From: Treponema primitia ZAS-1
GTDB lineage: Bacteria > Spirochaetota > Spirochaetia > Treponematales > Breznakiellaceae
Assembly (NCBI RefSeq): GCF_000297095.1
Contig: NZ_AEEA01000015.1
Span: 1 to 42,367, forward strand
Reading direction: 5' to 3'
Length of the DNA: 42,367 bases
The translations under genes were made by a program, and so were the position numbers. Under the pieces are notes generated by a model that was not told the origin of the DNA, searched no databases, and saw only the letters and a list, made by a program, of their open reading frames with translations. Shown here one piece after another: positions 34,215 to 41,751 of this stretch (positions are counted from its first letter, which is position 1; each line of letters begins with the position of its first letter).

Positions 34215-35197
34215 TGAGAAAGTCACTTTTCGTACCCATAGTCATCGCAGTAATAATAATCGGAGTTATCTGGGCGGGTCCCCTCTATGTCATTGACGAG
34301 GGTGAACAGGCGGTCATCGTTCAGATGGGCCGGCTGGTAAATGTGGTTACCGAGGCGGGACTCCATGTAAAGATCCCCTTTATTGAAGAGGTGGTACGCT
34401 ACCCCAAACGGATCATGGCCTGGGATGGGGAGCAGAAAAGTATGCCCACCCGGGAGAAACAGTATATCTGGGTTGATGTTATCGCCCGGTGGCGGATAGC
34501 GGACCCGCAGAAATTCTACGAATCCATCTCCACCATCAGCGGCGCCTATTCCAAGCTGGCGGAGGTTATCGATTCCGAAGTGCGGACCGTGGTGGCCGAA
34601 AACTACCTGCGGGAAACGGTACGGAATTCCAACCTTATCCTGGAACAGCCCGAGACCGCCGACAGCCTTGGTATTGGGGACGGCATTGACGAATCGGAGC
34701 TTCCCACCCTGATCCAGTCTTCCGGCAGCAAGGAACCCATACAGCGCGGCCGCCGTCAGTTGGCGGAGGAGATCCTGCAGCGATCCCGCAGAATGGTCCC
34801 CGAGTACGGCATTGAACTTATCGACGTGGTAACCCGGCAGATCCGCTACTCCGATGAACTGACCCAGAGCGTCTACGCCAGGATGATCAAGGAACGGAAC
34901 CAGATAGCCCAGGCCTTCCGGTCCGACGGCGAAGGGAAAAAGGCTGAGTGGATGGGCCGTATGGACAATGAGCGCCGGTCTATCCTTTCCGCGGCCTACG
35001 AAAAGGCCGAGGTTATCCGGGGAACCGCCGATGCGGAAGCCACAAGGATCTACGCCGACGCCTATACCCGGGACCAAAGCTTTTTCGACTTTTGGCGGGC
35101 GGTGGAATCCTACCGGACAACCATCCCCAACTTTGACAAGACCCTCTCTACGGACATGGATTATTTCAGGTACCTCTACTCTCCCCTGGGACGGTAA
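34214..35197 (+). CDS. hflC: HflC, SPFH/prohibitin-family membrane protein
   Basis: A 327-residue HflC homologue. N-terminal membrane helix (FVPIVIAVIIIGVIWAGPLYVI), then the SPFH start DEGEQAVIVQMGRLVN with AGLHVKIPFIEEVVRYPKR and ARWRIADPQKFYES. A variable acidic insert (GIGDGIDESELPTLIQSSG) lies before the helical part, which ends AYEKAEVIRGTADAEATRIYADAY, the classic HflC motif. Partner of HflK in the FtsH-regulating complex. Translationally coupled to hflK. Confidence 0.92.
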   Translation: MRKSLFVPIVIAVIIIGVIWAGPLYVIDEGEQAVIVQMGRLVNVVTEAGLHVKIPFIEEVVRYPKRIMAWDGEQKSMPTREKQYIWVDVIARWRIADPQKFYESISTISGAYSKLAEVIDSEVRTVVAENYLRETVRNSNLILEQPETADSLGIGDGIDESELPTLIQSSGSKEPIQRGRRQLAEEILQRSRRMVPEYGIELIDVVTRQIRYSDELTQSVYARMIKERNQIAQAFRSDGEGKKAEWMGRMDNERRSILSAAYEKAEVIRGTADAEATRIYADAYTRDQSFFDFWRAVESYRTTIPNFDKTLSTDMDYFRYLYSPLGR

Positions 35198-35226
35198 GGG
35201 AAAAACGGTTAAGGAGGAATTATAGG

Positions 35227-36267
35227 ATGATGAGAATGAGTAAATTAGTTTCCCTGTTTTTATCAGTAATGCTGTTGTTCCTTTTCACTTCAGAAAACCT
35301 TTTCGCCGATAACCTCAGTTATAATGAGTATATTAACCGGGGTATACTCTATGCGGATCAGAAAAACTACGATTCGGCAATTGGGTATTACAACCAGGCA
35401 ATACGGCTTAACCCCAATTTACCCGAGGCTTACAACAACCGGGGTTCCGCCTACGCCGTTAAGGGTGAACAGGTCTGGGCGCTGGCGGACTTTACCGAGG
35501 CGATTCGGCTTAAACCGAACTATACCTTTGCGTATAACAACCGGGGGCTGCTCCATATTGAGCGGGGAGACTATGAACGGGCCCTGAGCGATTTCAGCCA
35601 GGCCATACTCATCGATCCGGGGTATGCTAAGGCCTACCGGAACCGGGGAGACGCCTGGGTGCAGAAGGGGGAGTACGAACGGGCCATCAGCGACTATGAC
35701 CAGGCGATCCGGCTTTCCCCGAGCTACGCCATGGCCTACGGCAGCCGGGGTAACGCCTACGCCAACCGGGGTGAATACGACAAGGCAGCCGCAGATTATA
35801 ACCAGGCTATCAGGATAAATCCGAATTATGCAGAGGCATATATCAACCGGGGAAATATTTATTACGACATAGGCTATACGAACCGTGGGCTGGAAGATTA
35901 TACCCGCGTATTGGACATCAACCTAAGTTACGGGCCGGATCTGGCCAAGTCCTATGCCAACCGGGGGCTTGCCTACAATAATATGGGAGAATATAGACGG
36001 GCCCTGACGGATTATAATGAAGCTATCAAGCTCAGACCGAATCTGGCGGTGGTTTTTAGACACCGGGGGGTAAGCTATACCAATCTTGGCGAGTACGATC
36101 TCGCCATTGAGGACTTTACCCATGCCATTATACTCAATCCAAATTATGCCCTGGCCTATATCAACCGGGGTAATGCCTACTCGCAAAAGGGCTTGTACGA
36201 TCAGGCCCGGATCGATTATCATCAAGCAGTGAGGATCAATCCAAAATATGGTGCGATTTATTACTAA
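35227..36267 (+). CDS. Exported TPR protein with nine repeats
   Basis: A 346-residue protein with a signal peptide (KLVSLFLSVMLLFLFTSENLFA) followed almost entirely by nine 34-residue TPRs, each beginning with the YxNRG pattern and ending AIRLNPNY-like. The sixth unit carries a four-residue insertion (YGPDLAKS). Likely a periplasmic scaffold for protein-protein interaction. AAGGAGG precedes two consecutive ATG codons (35227 and 35230); either could start. It follows hflC by 29 nt and may be co-transcribed. Confidence 0.88.
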   Translation: MMRMSKLVSLFLSVMLLFLFTSENLFADNLSYNEYINRGILYADQKNYDSAIGYYNQAIRLNPNLPEAYNNRGSAYAVKGEQVWALADFTEAIRLKPNYTFAYNNRGLLHIERGDYERALSDFSQAILIDPGYAKAYRNRGDAWVQKGEYERAISDYDQAIRLSPSYAMAYGSRGNAYANRGEYDKAAADYNQAIRINPNYAEAYINRGNIYYDIGYTNRGLEDYTRVLDINLSYGPDLAKSYANRGLAYNNMGEYRRALTDYNEAIKLRPNLAVVFRHRGVSYTNLGEYDLAIEDFTHAIILNPNYALAYINRGNAYSQKGLYDQARIDYHQAVRINPKYGAIYY

Positions 36268-36299
36268 GCTGGTATTATAACAAACTGAGGAGGAATAGC

Positions 36300-36653
36300 A
36301 TGAAACGTCTGGCAGTATTAATTGTTATTTTTGGAATCGCTTTTAACGCGGTTTATGCGCAGAATATCAATAAGACCCAATATAAGGAAATCAGTCTCGC
36401 GGATTATAAAGCGGCGGGGGATGTCAAAGAACGGGACGATACGGAACGGTTTAAGCTGAACGTTAAATTTCTGCTCCAGGCAGCAAACAGTGTAGCCGTC
36501 CAGGATACTGAGGACAAGCTCCAGCGTTTTGAGAGCGAAAAAACCCTTGGTTTTGAACGGGGCCAGGAGCTTGTTCTGTATGTCCATTCGACCCATCTTC
36601 CCGATGGGGGCTGGGAAACCGAGATTATAGATTTAGCCGAGAAAAAAGAGTAA
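36300..36653 (+). CDS. Small exported protein of unknown function
   Basis: A 117-residue protein. The signal peptide is MKRLAVLIVIFGIAFNAVYAQ with a clear AYAQ-type cleavage site. The mature part of about 97 residues is charged and without Cys; it contains EISLADYKAAGDVKERDD and ends in a strand-rich segment. GAGGAGG lies 5 nt upstream, a strong site. It follows the TPR gene by 32 nt and probably belongs to the same operon. I recognise no family. Confidence 0.75.
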   Translation: MKRLAVLIVIFGIAFNAVYAQNINKTQYKEISLADYKAAGDVKERDDTERFKLNVKFLLQAANSVAVQDTEDKLQRFESEKTLGFERGQELVLYVHSTHLPDGGWETEIIDLAEKKE

Positions 36654-36655
36654 AC

Positions 36656-37489
36656 TTAGGCCCCGAGCCACCGGTTTATGAGCAGGCGGGCAACAGAACC
36701 GTTGCCGGGAAGATTGGGGAGCGTATCCCGGGAAAACCACTGGGCGTCAAGGATTTCTTTTCCATCAGACTTGAGTTCCCCGCTTACATAGTGGGCGGTA
36801 AAACCAAGCATCAGAGAGTTGGGAAAGGGCCAGGGTTGGGAAGCTGCGTATTGTATCCTATCGACATCAATGTTAACTTCCTCCTTAATTTCCCGTAGGA
36901 TGGTGGATTCCAGATTTTCCCCAGCCTCAACAAACCCCGCAATCAAACTGTACACCCTATCGACAAAATTGGCGTTGTGGGCGAGGAGTACCTGGTCTTT
37001 GTCATTGGTGATGAGTACGATAACCGCCGGCGAGATGCGGGGGAACTCCATTCTGCCACAGACCGGACATTGCCTGGCAAGATGTTCGGTGGGGGAATCC
37101 CTGTTAAGGCTGCCGCAGCTGCCGCAATAGGCGGACTCCCTCCGCCACTGCATAACATGGTAGGCCCTGAAAAGAAGACCTTCGGGACTGCTGGGGCTCA
37201 CCATACTTCCGGCTGCAACGGCCAGGGCCTGCCGTATGGGAACACTCCGCCAGCCTTTGGGCAGCGTATCCTCCTTATCCAGCATAAACCCTGTCAATGT
37301 ACCCGATCCATCCACTCTGGGTATCTCAAGATACCCTGCGGAAGGCCAGGCTGCGGGGCCGCCGAATGCATCAAAAATACGGGAGGGGGAATGGGAATGA
37401 AAGGCCGCCGAATCTTCCACATCTTCGGGCAATATCAGGTTAGCCCCTTGAAATATATAGGCCCCAAGATTCCCGTCCACTACCGCCAT
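36656..37489 (-). CDS. nudC: NADH pyrophosphatase / RNA deNADding enzyme NudC
   Basis: A 277-residue NudC. The zinc ribbon Cys122, Cys125, Cys141 and Cys144 (CGSCG, CPVCG) precedes the Nudix box at 185-207 (GFVEAGE...REIKEEVNI). The NudC-specific SQPWPFPNSLMLGF follows at about 217-230. NudC hydrolyses NAD(H) and removes NAD caps from RNA. The Nudix Gly near the end of the box is Asn206 here; the catalytic Glu residues are all kept. The stop is 2 nt from the convergent stop of the small exported protein gene. Confidence 0.93.
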   Translation of the reverse strand: MAVVDGNLGAYIFQGANLILPEDVEDSAAFHSHSPSRIFDAFGGPAAWPSAGYLEIPRVDGSGTLTGFMLDKEDTLPKGWRSVPIRQALAVAAGSMVSPSSPEGLLFRAYHVMQWRRESAYCGSCGSLNRDSPTEHLARQCPVCGRMEFPRISPAVIVLITNDKDQVLLAHNANFVDRVYSLIAGFVEAGENLESTILREIKEEVNIDVDRIQYAASQPWPFPNSLMLGFTAHYVSGELKSDGKEILDAQWFSRDTLPNLPGNGSVARLLINRWLGA

Positions 37490-37540
37490 GATAACCCCCT
37501 GTTGAAAAGCATGGTAATCTAAAATAGGGATTTATACAAC

Positions 37541-37569
37541 TTGAAGCTTCGGGCTATAGGATTTATAGT
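37541..37569 (+). promoter_or_regulatory. Sigma70 promoter upstream of 37588
   Basis: TTGAAG, a 17-nt spacer and TATAGT (37564-37569) match the sigma70 form. They lie 18 nt upstream of the ATG, which has GAGGTGAG as its ribosome-binding site. The promoter may serve both the unknown gene and the radical SAM gene. Confidence 0.75.
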
Positions 37570-37587
37570 TATAAAACGAGGTGAGCT

Positions 37588-37968
37588 ATGAGCATAATCA
37601 GTTATCTGGAAACATTACCCCTGAACGAGATTGTAAAATACGCCGGGGGAGGAGCGCCCAAAAATGGCGTCCCCTTCATGGGATACCCCCGGCAGCATCC
37701 TTCTGAGGCAAATAAATTCATCCTTATGTACGATCCCCTGGGGGATAATCCGCGGATCATTGAGTTTAAGACAGAGGATATACTCTACATGGAAAATGTT
37801 CAGGCAGCGGTTACCGAAGCCGGAGAGGCGGCGCCCCTGGCAAAGATTTGGATACGCAAGGGCGCCCATGGGGTAATCCTTGAACCTTTCGAGGTGGATG
37901 ATCCCCTCCATTTTGCCAATAAAACCAAGGATCTGCGGGAACATTTCCTCCGGGGAAATAAGCGCTGA
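37588..37968 (+). CDS. Conserved-looking small protein of unknown function
   Basis: A 126-residue soluble protein without signal peptide or membrane segment. It contains YAGGGAPKNGVPFMGYPRQHPSE near the N-terminus (first part only of a longer Gly/Pro-rich loop), a strand-rich core (NKFILMYDPLG, RIIEFKTEDILYMENVQ) and IWIRKGAHGVILEPFEVDD. The ribosome-binding site is strong and a good promoter precedes it. The next gene (AmrS-like) starts 3 nt past its stop. I recognise no family; a functional link to the radical SAM enzyme is inferred from proximity. Confidence 0.75.
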   Translation: MSIISYLETLPLNEIVKYAGGGAPKNGVPFMGYPRQHPSEANKFILMYDPLGDNPRIIEFKTEDILYMENVQAAVTEAGEAAPLAKIWIRKGAHGVILEPFEVDDPLHFANKTKDLREHFLRGNKR

Positions 37969-37971
37969 GCC

Positions 37972-38979
37972 GTGGCTCTTCCAGCGCCCCGGTACTTTAG
38001 CGGAGCGGAGTGCCTGCTCTGTCCACGACAATGCAGGATACCCCCGGGCGCTTTCGGCCGCTGCGGTGTGCGGCAAAACCGGGAAGGGCTTCCCGCCCTC
38101 CCCTTCTATGGCTATATTACCGCCCTGGCCGAGGACCCTATCGAAAAGAAACCCCTCTACCACTTCCGCCCGGGTTCCTCGATCCTGTCCCTGGGCTTTG
38201 CGGGCTGCAACCTCCACTGCCCTTTCTGCCAGAACTTTACTATTTCCCAAAGTACCGATGTTCCGGGCCGTCGGCTTTCTCCGGAGGAGCTGGTAAAGCT
38301 GGCCCGGGACCGGGGTTTCTCCCAGATCGCATACACCTATTCTGAGCCGCTTATACACATTGAATATCTCCTGGACTGTATGGCCCTGTGCCGCAGGGAA
38401 GGGATTGCCAATGTATTGGTCAGCAACGGCTGTATTAACCCTGAACCGGCGGCGGAGATCCTGGCTTTAACGGACGCCGCCAACATAGACCTCAAGTGTT
38501 TTTCCAACGATACCTACGAAAGGGTCCTTGGGGGAAAGCTGGGAACAGCGCTGGGCTTTATTAAAACGGCCCATGCGGCTGGGGTTCACCTGGAAATAAC
38601 CACCCTTATCGTGCCGGGGCTTAACGACAGCGATGCTGAAACCCGGCTCTGCGCGGAATTCATCGCCGGCCTTTCCCGGGAAATCCCTTGGCACCTTTCC
38701 GCCTATCACCCGGATTACCGCTGGGACGCGCCGCCCACAAGCCCCGCCTCGCTGGCCCAAATCGCCCGCATGGGCCGGGAACAGCTTTCCTACGTATACA
38801 CCGGCAATATTGTGGGGGAAAACAACACCCCTTGCCCGCACTGCGGCGCAGTATTGGTATCCCGCCGGGGCTATAGGGTAGACTGTACGGGCCTGGCGCA
38901 GAAACAAGTCGATGGGAAACAGGTTTACTGCTGCACCAAATGCGGAGGGGGGACGCCGATATCCGGAAATTTGCTGTAA
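37972..38979 (+). CDS. amrS: Radical SAM protein, AmrS / PflA-like
   Basis: A 335-residue radical SAM enzyme. The CxxxCxxC cluster is GCNLHCPFCQN with Cys79, Cys83 and Cys86. An N-terminal Cys set (Cys14, Cys17, Cys21, Cys31; CLLCPRQCRI) and the AmrS pattern 'AEDPIEKKPLYHFRPGS' match the AmmeMemoRadiSam radical SAM family. The C-terminus adds a double zinc-ribbon-like tail (CPHCG, CCTKCGG). The start is a GTG 3 nt after the preceding stop, without a strong ribosome-binding site, so it is probably translationally coupled. The AMMECR1 and MEMO partners of the system are not in the window. The substrate is unknown. Confidence 0.88.
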   Translation: MALPAPRYFSGAECLLCPRQCRIPPGAFGRCGVRQNREGLPALPFYGYITALAEDPIEKKPLYHFRPGSSILSLGFAGCNLHCPFCQNFTISQSTDVPGRRLSPEELVKLARDRGFSQIAYTYSEPLIHIEYLLDCMALCRREGIANVLVSNGCINPEPAAEILALTDAANIDLKCFSNDTYERVLGGKLGTALGFIKTAHAAGVHLEITTLIVPGLNDSDAETRLCAEFIAGLSREIPWHLSAYHPDYRWDAPPTSPASLAQIARMGREQLSYVYTGNIVGENNTPCPHCGAVLVSRRGYRVDCTGLAQKQVDGKQVYCCTKCGGGTPISGNLL

Positions 38980-39285
38980 TTACCTTAAAAGTATCGCCAG
39001 GACAGCCACAAAGGCTAGGATTGCCAGGACATACGCCCAGAGGGGCAGAGAACCGGCGGGAAACTTGGGGGGAGATGGTTTTCCCGGCTTGGGTACGGGG
39101 GTATTACCGGAGCTATCGGCGGTGTAGCCGCAGACGGGGCAGCCGGCGGAAAAGAGCTGTTCCTCGCCTTCGAAACCGCAGGCCGGGCAGAGTATGTTGG
39201 CGAAGGATCGTCCGCATTTGGGACAGCTTTTTGAATTTCGTTTAACCTCGGCGCCGCAATTTTCGCAAAAAAACCGGGCGCCCAT
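38980..39285 (-). CDS. Double zinc-ribbon protein with C-terminal membrane anchor
   Basis: A 101-residue protein. Two zinc ribbons are formed by CENCG/CPKCG and CPACG/CPVCG (within residues 7-53). A Pro-rich linker (PVPKPGKPSPPKFPAG) leads to a single hydrophobic helix, LWAYVLAILAFVAVLAILL, at the very C-terminus. The topology is tail-anchored, ribbons in the cytoplasm. The stop is adjacent to the convergent amrS stop. The function is unknown; the neighbouring FmdB-type gene is another small zinc-ribbon protein. Confidence 0.82.
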   Translation of the reverse strand: MGARFFCENCGAEVKRNSKSCPKCGRSFANILCPACGFEGEEQLFSAGCPVCGYTADSSGNTPVPKPGKPSPPKFPAGSLPLWAYVLAILAFVAVLAILLR

Positions 39286-39287
39286 GA

Positions 39288-39620
39288 CTAGGAGTTGACC
39301 GCCTGGGCGTTTGCAGCGGAGTTTCCCGCGCTACTTGCAACGGAGTTTCCCGCACAGCCGGATTCGGCTTTAGCGCAGCCTGCACATGCAGATTCGGAAG
39401 GCTTGGCGGCGGGCTTTGAGGAGGAGGAGCCGCCGCTCCGTTTGGAATTATCGGTTACATAAAAGCCGGAGCCTTTAAATATAATGCCCCCGCCGCCGTT
39501 GATTACCCGGCGTACTTCCTTGCCGCACTGGGGACAAATCTTTAGGGGATCATCCTTCATGCTCTGGATAATTTCAAAAGAATGACCGCAACTCTTACAT
39601 TCGTATTCATAGGTGGGCAT
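39288..39620 (-). CDS. FmdB-family zinc-ribbon protein
   Basis: A 110-residue protein. Its first 55 residues match the FmdB/putative regulatory zinc ribbon: PTYEYECKSCGHSFE, CPQCGKEVRRVINGGGGIIFKGSGFY. The tail (about 60-110) is Ser/Ala/Cys-rich with CAGCAKAESGCAGN. The last 25 residues are largely encoded by a nucleotide repeat (39313-39353) and read AGNSVASSAGNSAAN. The repeat therefore seems to have been captured as coding sequence. The role is unknown; FmdB itself was described as a regulator in methylotrophs. Confidence 0.85.
   Translation of the reverse strand: MPTYEYECKSCGHSFEIIQSMKDDPLKICPQCGKEVRRVINGGGGIIFKGSGFYVTDNSKRSGGSSSSKPAAKPSESACAGCAKAESGCAGNSVASSAGNSAANAQAVNS
39313..39353 (-). 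repeat. Dispersed 22-24-nt repeat inside the FmdB-like coding tail
   Basis: On the minus strand GCGGGAAACTCCGTTGCAAG, a TAGC junction, and a second GCGGGAAACTCCGCTGC form two units. The same core, with T for A and G for C changes, is found at 16461-16499. Both sites are at the 3' end of minus-strand genes. Confidence 0.75.
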
Positions 39621-39635
39621 GTATTATGTTCCTTA

Positions 39636-40646
39636 TTACTGTGAATATACTGCAAAACGGTTAAAAAGTAAAGCAATACCCTCGGCGCTCATGGGCCTGG
39701 TGTGGATAACCAGGTCCGCTTCTTCCTGACTCGGCGGATTCACCAGGAGGGGACGCAAAACTTCGAGAAATTCTGCGTCCACGTTGAGATCGGGGCTCTC
39801 CGTAAGGACACGGACAAAGGATAAAAGAGCCGCCAAAGCCCTGGCCTGGTTGGGATTTTGTGTCTCCACCCGCAACTGTAATTCGTACAAAACGCTTGAG
39901 TCGGCGCTATTGATAGCTTCCGCATCATCGTCATCCAGGTCCTGCCCTGAGGATTGGGCGATTGCAAACAGTATCCGCTCCGTGGGGATACGAATCGGCA
40001 TCCCTGTTTTGGAGAGGAAATTATTAATCGGGGTTCCGGCATGTTCCAACCACCCTAACACAATGGCCTCCCAACGAATTTCATTCAGGTTTTCGGGGAG
40101 CGAAATTGGCGGCCCGTCGGTAAAGGGGTCGCCATCGGAGACAAAGGCATGGGGGCCTTGCAGGGATACCGAAAGGCCGGCGCGGGAGGAATGCCAGTAC
40201 TTCTTTCCGGTCGGGGAAAGGGTCCCTTTCCACTGGGGACTAAAAACCAAGCCCGCACCGCCGGGAATTTTGCCCTTTTGCCGCCATGCGTGGAGAATCA
40301 TATTCCTGGAAGATCCGTTGGGATATACGGCCCCGGCAAGGAAATCAACCTTTTGTAAAATACGCGCAGTCTGTTTCATATCAACATCTTTCAGGACAAT
40401 ATGGTTCAGTATGGGCCGGGCCCGGTTAACATCGGTATAAAAATAGGCCAAGCCCCCGGGGGCCAGGGCGGCAAATTCCTGCCCCGGCGATCCCGGAGTT
40501 TGAACCGGCGTTTTCGGCCCGGAAGCGCAGGAGGCGAGGATCAGGAACACAAAAAAAGAGGGAACAAGGCCTTTAAAAACAGCGGGACTTTCCTGAACAC
40601 AGCGGCGGCTCGCCGGCACCGGGTCCGCCAATCGGTCAAAAAACAT
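39636..40646 (-). CDS. Lipoprotein of unknown function
   Basis: A 336-residue lipoprotein with lipobox LILASC (Cys40) after a hydrophobic segment, preceded by an unusually long N-terminal region (about 28 residues). The mature protein has an open beta-rich pattern (GGLAYFYTDVNRARPIL, KYWHSSRAGLSVSL, FVSDGDPFTDGPP). AAGGAGG lies 5 nt upstream of the ATG. A strong promoter inside the adjacent 61-bp repeat drives it. I recognise no family. Confidence 0.8.
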   Translation of the reverse strand: MFFDRLADPVPASRRCVQESPAVFKGLVPSFFVFLILASCASGPKTPVQTPGSPGQEFAALAPGGLAYFYTDVNRARPILNHIVLKDVDMKQTARILQKVDFLAGAVYPNGSSRNMILHAWRQKGKIPGGAGLVFSPQWKGTLSPTGKKYWHSSRAGLSVSLQGPHAFVSDGDPFTDGPPISLPENLNEIRWEAIVLGWLEHAGTPINNFLSKTGMPIRIPTERILFAIAQSSGQDLDDDDAEAINSADSSVLYELQLRVETQNPNQARALAALLSFVRVLTESPDLNVDAEFLEVLRPLLVNPPSQEEADLVIHTRPMSAEGIALLFNRFAVYSQ

Positions 40647-40658
40647 CAGATCCTCCTT

Positions 40659-40719
40659 ATTACATTGTCTACTATTATACGCGCATTTCCGGGGTTTTTC
40701 AATGCCCGGTTCCCTATGG
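40659..40719. repeat. 61-bp direct repeat, copy 1 (promoter-bearing)
   Basis: Begins ATTACATTGTCTA and ends CCTATGG. It matches copy 2 at 41571-41631 at 54 of 61 positions by my alignment, with no gaps. The two copies bracket the toxin-antitoxin pair. The sequence contains a small CCGGG/CCCGG hairpin. Confidence 0.85.
40674..40702 (-). promoter_or_regulatory. Sigma70 promoter of the lipoprotein gene, inside repeat copy 1
   Basis: On the minus strand TTGAAA (40702-40697), a 17-nt spacer and TATAAT (40679-40674) form a near-perfect promoter. It is followed by AAGGAGG and the ATG at 40646. Confidence 0.85.
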
Positions 40720-40744
40720 AGATTAGAAAAAGTTTTCCGTTTCC

Positions 40745-40773
40745 TTGCCTAAACGACATAATTCAGGTATGAT
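40745..40773 (+). promoter_or_regulatory. Promoter of the toxin-antitoxin pair
   Basis: TTGCCT (40745-40750), a 17-nt spacer and TATGAT (40768-40773) lie 20 nt upstream of the antitoxin ATG. GGAG serves as ribosome-binding site with a 6-nt spacer. Confidence 0.65.
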
Positions 40774-40793
40774 TTAAGAAATCGGAGCTTACC

Positions 40794-41231
40794 ATGTCTA
40801 TACAGAAAACCATCGAAAACCCAGCCAGCTACCGTATAACCGTGGACGTACCGAGGGAAATGCCGGTGGGGCCGATTATTCTTACCTTTGCTCCCGCTCC
40901 AGCAGCGAGCCAGAAGCCCATCATCCCCGGCGAGGACAACGAGGACGGCCTCAATCTGCACCCAACGGCGGAACAGGTCACGGCGGCAATGGCAGGGGTC
41001 GGCAAAGGAACGGTCCAACCGAGTTACGACACTCTGGAGGAAGTCCTGGCGGCAGCCGAACAACGCAGGGAGGCCGAAAAGGCCGACCCCTCCCTGCGTT
41101 CCCTTAAACATTGGCACGGTATACTCAAGGACAGCAAAGCTTGGGGCGCTCATCTTGATACAAATGCGGAAATCCGCAAAATGCGGGATGAATGGCCGGA
41201 CTATTGGGATGTTAAAAATGGCAATACCTAG
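40794..41231 (+). CDS. Putative antitoxin of a PIN-type toxin-antitoxin pair
   Basis: A 145-residue protein. The N-terminus (MSIQKTIENPASYRITVDVPREMPVG) has the beta-strand pattern of small DNA-binding antitoxins in which an 'I..P....VP.E.P.G' stretch precedes ILTFAPA. The middle is Pro- and Glu-rich and flexible. The C-terminal region (SLKHWHGILKDSKAWGA, then EIRKMRDEWPDYW) is helical and probably binds the toxin. It overlaps the PIN gene by 14 nt. Position and overlap support the antitoxin role; I assign no named family. Typical antitoxins are shorter. Confidence 0.7.
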   Translation: MSIQKTIENPASYRITVDVPREMPVGPIILTFAPAPAASQKPIIPGEDNEDGLNLHPTAEQVTAAMAGVGKGTVQPSYDTLEEVLAAAEQRREAEKADPSLRSLKHWHGILKDSKAWGAHLDTNAEIRKMRDEWPDYWDVKNGNT

Positions 41232-41571
41232 ATATGTCTTGGATTCAACAGTCATCATCAACCAGCTCAATAGCAAGGTTGATATAGACGCTTTTTTTGA
41301 TACCCTGCCGGAATATGAACGGTATATAAGCGGAGTAACTGAAATAGAAGCATTGTCCAAACCGGGTATGACTGAGGCTGATATAAACGAGGTTAATACC
41401 TTTCTGCTTAAGTTTAATAAAGTAAATTTGCTGCCCGCAATAAAGAACACTGCCGCCGCCATCCGCCGTGGTACAAAGATGTTAACCCCCGATGCCATCA
41501 TCTCCGCCACCGCTATCGTCTTAGGCGCAATATGCCTCTCCAATGACGACCATCTGCTCAAACTTGTCTGA
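41218..41571 (+). CDS. PIN-domain ribonuclease toxin (VapC-like)
   Basis: A 117-residue PIN domain. The acidic site is readable: Asp9 (YVLDSTVIIN), Glu44 (VTEIEAL), Asp92 (TPDAIISATA) and Asp110/Asp111 (SNDDHLL). VapC toxins cleave RNA, often tRNA, when antitoxin is degraded. The ATG at 41218 is chosen for its spacing from TTGGGA; the ATG at 41209 is the alternative. Translation is coupled to the antitoxin by overlap. The stop codon abuts repeat copy 2. The substrate RNA cannot be inferred. Confidence 0.85.
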   Translation: MAIPRYVLDSTVIINQLNSKVDIDAFFDTLPEYERYISGVTEIEALSKPGMTEADINEVNTFLLKFNKVNLLPAIKNTAAAIRRGTKMLTPDAIISATAIVLGAICLSNDDHLLKLV

Positions 41572-41631
41572 TTACATTGTCTATCATTCTATGCGCATTT
41601 CCCGGGATTTTCAATGCCCGGTTTCCTATGG
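41571..41631. repeat. 61-bp direct repeat, copy 2
   Basis: Same sequence as 40659-40719 with seven substitutions. It starts in the last base of the PIN gene stop codon. Its minus strand still contains TTGAAA-N17-TAGAAT, so it may direct transcription antisense into the PIN gene. Confidence 0.85.
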
Positions 41632-41751
41632 CTAAACTTGACCCCAAAAATCATCCCATACGAATTTTAAAAAAATCGATCCTCAGGGTAAAGCGTTTTT
41701 CATCATAACTCTCTTATATACGCGGCGGGCCGAAAAGTCGCGCCTAAAACC

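Noticed and set aside
34223..35077. 284-residue open frame antisense to hflC
   Set aside because: It is fully covered by hflC with clear family motifs; no independent start signals are seen.
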